DNA of 6,721 bases, from positions 3,468 through 10,188 of the forward strand of contig DCGS01000004.1 in the NCBI GenBank assembly GCA_002314645.1. The letters run 5' to 3'. The notes beneath the pieces are model-generated. The model saw only the letters and a program-made list of their open reading frames with translations. It did not search any database and was not told the origin of the DNA. A program made the position numbers and the translations under genes. Every line of letters starts with the position of its first letter. Position 1 is the first letter of the stretch. Below are positions 5,955 to 6,721 of the stretch, piece by piece. Source of the stretch: Ruminococcaceae bacterium UBA1772 (GTDB taxonomy: Bacteria > Bacillota > Clostridia > Oscillospirales > Acutalibacteraceae).

Positions 5955-6721
5955 GTGAGTACCGAGCATATAGATAATAAAAAAGAGGAAAATGGGTTTA
6001 CATGGTTCGCCACTCAGGTCGGACTCTATGTAGGCGCGTTTTTTTCTGCCATTGTGACCTTCCTTACTTTCATTGCAAAAAATGTGTGGAAGGCAATAAA
6101 AAGTATTTCTCTTTATCTTTACGAAAAGATAGACAAGTTCATTATTTCTTCGGTTAAGTCATTTAACGAGGAGTGGTCTTTCTTCAGAACTGAAGCACGT
6201 GAAGCAAGAGGAAAAATAAGAGAAAATATAAAGAAGAGTCCACTTGCAATTTTCAAAATAATTGCATACTACTCAAAGGTTGCATATAAAAGACATCCAC
6301 ATATGTTCTCTCAGGCAATAAATGTTGTTCTTCCTATTGCTGGCTTTGCAGTACTTGTAACAACAATTAACCACTGGAGTTCATCTACATTTGCTCTCCA
6401 GGTTCAGTCTGGTGGACAGGACATTGGATATGTAACAAGTGAGAACGTATACATTGAGGCTCAAAACCTTGTTAAGGACAGATTCGACTCTGAGGTTTCA
6501 GATTCTAAAATGGATTTGTCAGCAAAGTATAAGGTTGTTACAGTAAGTCCAAATGAACTTTCAGACTCTGAAACAATCAGTGACAGCATCATTGAAAATA
6601 CAAAGGGTGACTCAACCTACGCCTGCGGTGTTTACATTGACGGAGAATTTGTTTGTGCTCTTAAAAATGAAACAGATGCAATGCAGGTATTTAACAACAT
6701 TCTTGACAACTATGAGACTGA
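5955..6721 (+). CDS. Membrane-anchored envelope protein, N-terminal part (probable M23/G5-type wall peptidase family)
   Basis: The frame opens at GTG 5955 and stays open for 255 codons to the window edge, so the C-terminus and any catalytic domain are unseen. Residues 1-14 are polar. Residues 15-41 are hydrophobic and could be a membrane or amphipathic segment. Residues about 42-116 are rich in Lys, Arg and aromatics, and a clear membrane segment lies near 121-138 (N-V-V-L-P-I-A-G-F-A-V-L-V). The rest should be extracytoplasmic. Two similar short units follow: G-Q-D-I-G-Y-V-T-S-E-N at about 153-163 and V-Y-I-D-G-E-F-V-C-A-L-K-N at about 226-238, each followed by a helix. From memory, this layout occurs in Clostridia proteins that end in G5 and/or M23 (LytM-like) peptidase domains that cut peptidoglycan. 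The M23 assignment is therefore inferred from N-terminal resemblance only; no catalytic His is visible. It has its own strong promoter with an overlapping dyad. Confidence 0.65.
   Translation, partial: MSTEHIDNKKEENGFTWFATQVGLYVGAFFSAIVTFLTFIAKNVWKAIKSISLYLYEKIDKFIISSVKSFNEEWSFFRTEAREARGKIRENIKKSPLAIFKIIAYYSKVAYKRHPHMFSQAINVVLPIAGFAVLVTTINHWSSSTFALQVQSGGQDIGYVTSENVYIEAQNLVKDRFDSEVSDSKMDLSAKYKVVTVSPNELSDSETISDSIIENTKGDSTYACGVYIDGEFVCALKNETDAMQVFNNILDNYET

Overview
The window is an AT-rich, tightly packed, single-strand stretch of a bacterial chromosome. Gene content suggests a Gram-positive of class Clostridia, probably near the Ruminococcaceae/Oscillospiraceae. This assignment is inferred from the YmdB, Asp23 and FakA families, strong AGGAGG-type ribosome binding sites, frequent GTG/TTG starts, and a membrane-anchored protein resembling clostridial M23/G5 wall proteins. 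Nothing in the sequence names a species. All six genes read on the + strand, and I see no tRNA, rRNA, CRISPR array, insertion sequence or phage gene.

Layout. Bases 1-294 are the 3' end of a ymdB-type metallophosphoesterase. After 16 nt comes a family 5 ABC-transporter substrate-binding lipoprotein (311-1738) with no permease or ATPase gene beside it. A 67-nt gap at 1739-1805, holding at most a weak promoter, precedes a tight cluster: an Asp23/Gls24 (YloU-like) protein (1806-2159), the fatty acid kinase catalytic subunit FakA (2175-3818), and the branch-migration helicase RecG (3844-5883). The spacers are 15 and 25 nt, so these three are probably co-transcribed. A 71-nt gap at 5884-5954 follows, then the N-terminal part of a membrane-anchored envelope protein that runs off the window (5955-6721).

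How the genes fit together. Asp23, FakA and the last gene are all tied to the cell envelope. FakA activates exogenous fatty acids held by FakB for phospholipid synthesis, Asp23 proteins are membrane-associated envelope-stress proteins, and the last gene probably encodes a wall-remodelling protein. RecG is a DNA repair enzyme often found downstream of fakA in Firmicutes. No intrinsic terminator is visible, so some read-through along the whole strand is likely.

Most notable points. (1) A consensus-perfect sigma-A promoter (TTGACA, 17 bp, TATAAT) begins on the recG stop codon and is overlapped at its predicted start site by a perfect 23-nt dyad that looks like an operator. (2) FakA keeps its kinase motifs but appears to have lost the Cys and both His of its middle-domain site. 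(3) The orphan substrate-binding protein looks short in its C-terminal lobe. I found no clearly new multi-gene system; the regulatory dyad and the altered FakA are the best candidates for something undescribed.
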